DNA from: Armatimonadota bacterium
GTDB taxonomy: Bacteria; Armatimonadota; Fimbriimonadia; Fimbriimonadales; Fimbriimonadaceae
NCBI GenBank assembly: GCA_029781035.1
Contig: JAKOXK010000091.1
Coordinates: 1 to 47,178 of the forward strand
DNA: 47,178 nt
Direction of reading: 5' to 3'
Positions 44,771 through 47,178 of this stretch are shown piece after piece. The first letter of the stretch is position 1; each line of letters opens with the position of its first letter. Both the position numbers and the translations under genes were made by a program. The notes beneath the pieces are model-generated. The model was not told where the DNA came from, searched no databases, and was given only the letters and a program-made list of their open reading frames with translations.

Positions 44771-44817
44771 CGCGTGAGTCTCTTATCGTACACGCCGTGG
44801 ACGCGTATCATGCGATT

Positions 44818-45510
44818 ATGCGGATCGCCGACTCGAATTGGATGCAGGTGGAGAATCGGTTGTTGACCGACGATCGGTGCGTCTTGCCTCTCGGGTGTAC
44901 CGAGCAACACGCTTATCTGCGTCTGGCGACAGACAGCATCCTTGCCGGGAAAGTGGCCCAGGAGGCCGCTGAACCTCTCGGCGTTCCTGTCTTCCCAGTC
45001 GTGTCCTATGGAATGACCCCGCTATTCCTTTCCTATCCAGGCACGGTTTCGATCCCAGCTGTCGTGTACATTTCCTTCGTAGTGTCGATCCTCGATTCCT
45101 TGCATCACCAGGGATTTCGACGGATTCTGATCGTCAACGGACACGGAGGGAACACACCGGCGCGTACGGCCGTGGCCGACTGGGTCGGTCATAACGAGGC
45201 CCGGGTGCTCTGGCACGATTGGTGGAGCGCTCCCCTTGTCTGGGCCAAGGTTAAGGAAACCGATCCGGACGCCTCGCACGCCTCGTGGATGGAGAACTTC
45301 CCATGGACTCGTGTCGAGGGCGTCCAGAGCCCATTGACGAAGAAGCCGATGGCGAACATCGAGCCGTTGCGCCTCGCCGAGCCGCCAGCGGTCCGCGAAG
45401 CTTTGGGAGACGGCAGTTTTGGGGGGCTGTACCAGCGCAGCGACGATGAGATGTCCGCGATCTGGGAGATTGCCGTCAGAGAGACCCGAACGATGATCGA
45501 TTCGCTCTGA
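44818..45510 (+). CDS. Creatininase-family metal amidohydrolase
   Basis: A 230-residue protein of the creatininase/MftE-like fold. Motifs: VLPLGCTEQHAYLRLATD (Glu and His of EQH, and the distal Asp, as in the dinuclear metal site) and LIVNGHGGNTPA, with a further acidic/His pair near LWHDWW. The usual EQHGPHLP reads EQHAYLRL, so one common His is missing. Members hydrolyse cyclic amides or trim redox peptides (mycofactocin); no mycofactocin gene is in the window. ATG 44818 is preferred; a GTG at 44797 is also possible, and neither has a strong ribosome binding site. Divergent from the toxin-like gene. Confidence 0.85.
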   Translation: MRIADSNWMQVENRLLTDDRCVLPLGCTEQHAYLRLATDSILAGKVAQEAAEPLGVPVFPVVSYGMTPLFLSYPGTVSIPAVVYISFVVSILDSLHHQGFRRILIVNGHGGNTPARTAVADWVGHNEARVLWHDWWSAPLVWAKVKETDPDASHASWMENFPWTRVEGVQSPLTKKPMANIEPLRLAEPPAVREALGDGSFGGLYQRSDDEMSAIWEIAVRETRTMIDSL

Positions 45511-45523
45511 CGGCGATTGAGGC

Positions 45524-47068
45524 TCATTGACCGTCGAGACAATTGGACTCGAACTTCATGACGTCATCGTGGAGCTTCTTCCGAGAGGACTTCTCGATGT
45601 ACATCATGTGTCCTGCGGGATAGAAGTCGAATGAAACGCGGGATCGGGCATCCTTGTCCAGGCCCATGTGGTTGACGGTGAACCGAGTCGCGTTCCAAGG
45701 GCACGCGAGATCGTAGTAACCGCAGCAGTACAGAACGTGGAAATGGGGGTTTCGGGCGAGCACGTTCCTCAAGTCCGTCGCCGTCTCCGCGTAGGAGCCT
45801 TCCGGTTCTTGCCAAGGACGCACGTTGCCTGAATTCAAGTACTGGAGGTCCGTCTTGATTTCGAGGTCGCGCTCGAGATAGTCGTTGATCGATGCCGTGA
45901 ACGGTGGCGTCGTGGCTTGGTCGCTGGGATCTCCCGAACCGCGCTCGCCGATCTGCGTTTCCTCTTTTCCGACAAGCCGCCCGTCATACCGACCGATGGT
46001 CAGGCTCTGGTCTCGCAAGAGTTCGCGGAAGAACTGACGCTCAGTGACTCGAAGGTTGGAACCGAGGCAGTAATCCCTGGAGATTCCCAGGAACTCCGAC
46101 ATCTTTTGGGCAATCTCCGACTTCTGCTGGTCGCTCAGGCTGTCTCCTAGTTGCAGGGCAGGCACGTACTCCTTGTCCACCCATTGGGTCGATTCCTGCA
46201 CGACCTGTTCGACGCTCTTGAACCGGCTCCCCAGCTTGTGGTGGTAGAAGGCGCAGGCAGCCATGGAAGGGAAGAACCCTACGTAAGTGGCATCGTTGCC
46301 GCGCATGCCATCCAGGGTGAGAAAGTCGCTTGTTCCCGAAATGCTGACGAACCCATTGACCGCGATCCCCGCCCGGAACAGGGAGTTGCTGAGGCCCGAG
46401 CCCCGGATCCCCCCGTAGCTCTCGCCCGCAATGAACAGGGGAGAGCGCCACCGCTCGTGCTTGGTCAGCCAACTGCGGACGAAGTCAGTGAAGGCGGCGA
46501 TGTCTTGCGTCACGCCGAAGTATTTGGTCGCCAAGTCGGGACGCGCGATCCGACTGTATCCGGTGCCGGGGGCATCGATCACGACGACATCGGTGAAGTC
46601 GAGCCACGTCTCCCCATTGTCGACGGCCGCATAAGGCGGTTTGGGCAGGCTGCCATCGTCATTCATCGGGGCGCGCTTCGGTCCGAGTGCCCCCATGTGG
46701 AGCCACATGCTTGCACTTCCGGGGCCACCATTGAAAGCAAATGTGACGGGCCTCTTGGCGGGATCGACGCCGTCCTTCGTGTAGGCCACGTAGAACATCC
46801 GACACTCCACGTCGCCACCGTCGGGGCCGAGCGGGATCTGGTCTGCGGTCGCCGTGTAGTTCAACGGCCCGGACGACAGGTTGATTGTATGCTTCGTCCT
46901 GACCTCAGGGATGCTGATGCGGATGGGGGAGGCGGTTCCGCCTTCAGAAGCGCCGGGAACTGTCCGCTGCTGTTGTGTCCGCCCCGTCCGCTGTCCGCCA
47001 GGCGGGGTCTGGTCGGGAAACTGCTGTTGGATGGCGAGAACGGAGCAAGCGAGGGTCGCACCAAGCAT
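45524..47068 (-). CDS. Serine carboxypeptidase (peptidase S10)
   Basis: A 514-residue exported peptidase: signal-like N-terminus (MLGATLACSVLA), a Gln/Pro/Thr-rich linker, then the S10 domain. TFAFNGGPGSASMWLHMGALGPKR is the oxyanion region; the nucleophile is GESYGG, the catalytic Asp lies in YCCGYYDLACP and His in PAGHMMY. It removes C-terminal residues from peptides, probably outside the cytoplasm. Bacterial S10 proteins of this size are common in Acidobacteriota, Fimbriimonadia and Planctomycetes. The gene ends 14 bases before the stop of the convergent creatininase-family gene. Nothing further is supportable to 47178. Confidence 0.92.
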   Translation of the reverse strand: MLGATLACSVLAIQQQFPDQTPPGGQRTGRTQQQRTVPGASEGGTASPIRISIPEVRTKHTINLSSGPLNYTATADQIPLGPDGGDVECRMFYVAYTKDGVDPAKRPVTFAFNGGPGSASMWLHMGALGPKRAPMNDDGSLPKPPYAAVDNGETWLDFTDVVVIDAPGTGYSRIARPDLATKYFGVTQDIAAFTDFVRSWLTKHERWRSPLFIAGESYGGIRGSGLSNSLFRAGIAVNGFVSISGTSDFLTLDGMRGNDATYVGFFPSMAACAFYHHKLGSRFKSVEQVVQESTQWVDKEYVPALQLGDSLSDQQKSEIAQKMSEFLGISRDYCLGSNLRVTERQFFRELLRDQSLTIGRYDGRLVGKEETQIGERGSGDPSDQATTPPFTASINDYLERDLEIKTDLQYLNSGNVRPWQEPEGSYAETATDLRNVLARNPHFHVLYCCGYYDLACPWNATRFTVNHMGLDKDARSRVSFDFYPAGHMMYIEKSSRKKLHDDVMKFESNCLDGQ

Positions 47069-47178
47069 GAGCGTGAGAATACCGACAGAGCTGCCATCTT
47101 CCGGGGCTCTGACCGGTTGTATCGGAAAGTTCTATAAGAAGCTTGCGAAGGAAGGCACCGATTGAGGGGCATGTACCG

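Overview
The window looks like a chromosomal segment of a Fimbriimonadia-type bacterium (Armatimonadota). This is inferred from gene content: a type II/IV prepilin with an H-X9-DG tail, PEP-CTERM proteins, a large sortilin-like propeller protein, an archaeal/eukaryal-type prolyl-tRNA synthetase, a seven-haem cytochrome and fairly high G+C. No rRNA, tRNA, CRISPR array, transposase or phage structural gene is visible.

Layout. 0-9.7 kb: NADP isocitrate dehydrogenase, an HD-GYP phosphodiesterase, a 1024-residue propeller protein, two polytopic membrane proteins and a prepilin. 9.7-15.5 kb: a PEP-CTERM protein, proS, an FG-GAP repeat gene interrupted by one in-frame UGA, a ~760-base gap holding what looks like a large structured RNA, and a coupled phosphoribosyltransferase/hydrolase pair. 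15.5-20.9 kb: citrate (or methylcitrate) synthase, a cupredoxin lipoprotein, a PEP-CTERM protein, methylisocitrate lyase, enolase and a DinB-like protein. 21-24.6 kb: seven-haem cytochrome c, superoxide dismutase, a redoxin and a frameshifted DsbD-like gene. 24.8-29.3 kb: two tandem paralogous PH-like membrane proteins, then an ECF sigma factor coupled to two membrane proteins. 29.4-38.9 kb: a MoxR ATPase/glycosyltransferase pair diverging from a long, mostly overlapping run: ABC ATPase, ABC permease, SecD-like protein, four related secreted or lipoproteins, and a SEDS (RodA/FtsW) protein. 39-47.1 kb: a sugar isomerase-like protein, FtsK, a CsgG-like protein, a secreted esterase, a probable lipoprotein nuclease toxin with an overlapping partner gene, a creatininase-family protein and an S10 serine carboxypeptidase.

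Most notable: (1) the in-frame UGA (UGA-Cys) in the FG-GAP gene, followed at the right distance by a hairpin that fits the bacterial SECIS layout, so a selenoprotein is possible, although a plain nonsense mutation is not excluded; (2) the structured RNA at about 13600-13975, with at least five hairpins closed by UNCG or GNRA tetraloops, all on the + strand, matching no RNA I recognise; (3) the lipoprotein toxin and overlapping putative immunity gene near 44.4 kb; (4) the translationally coupled envelope operon with four diverged copies of one secreted domain. Convergent gene pairs repeatedly share perfect hairpin terminators, in two cases with stop codons inside the stem. All functional calls are from reading the sequence; no database search was run.
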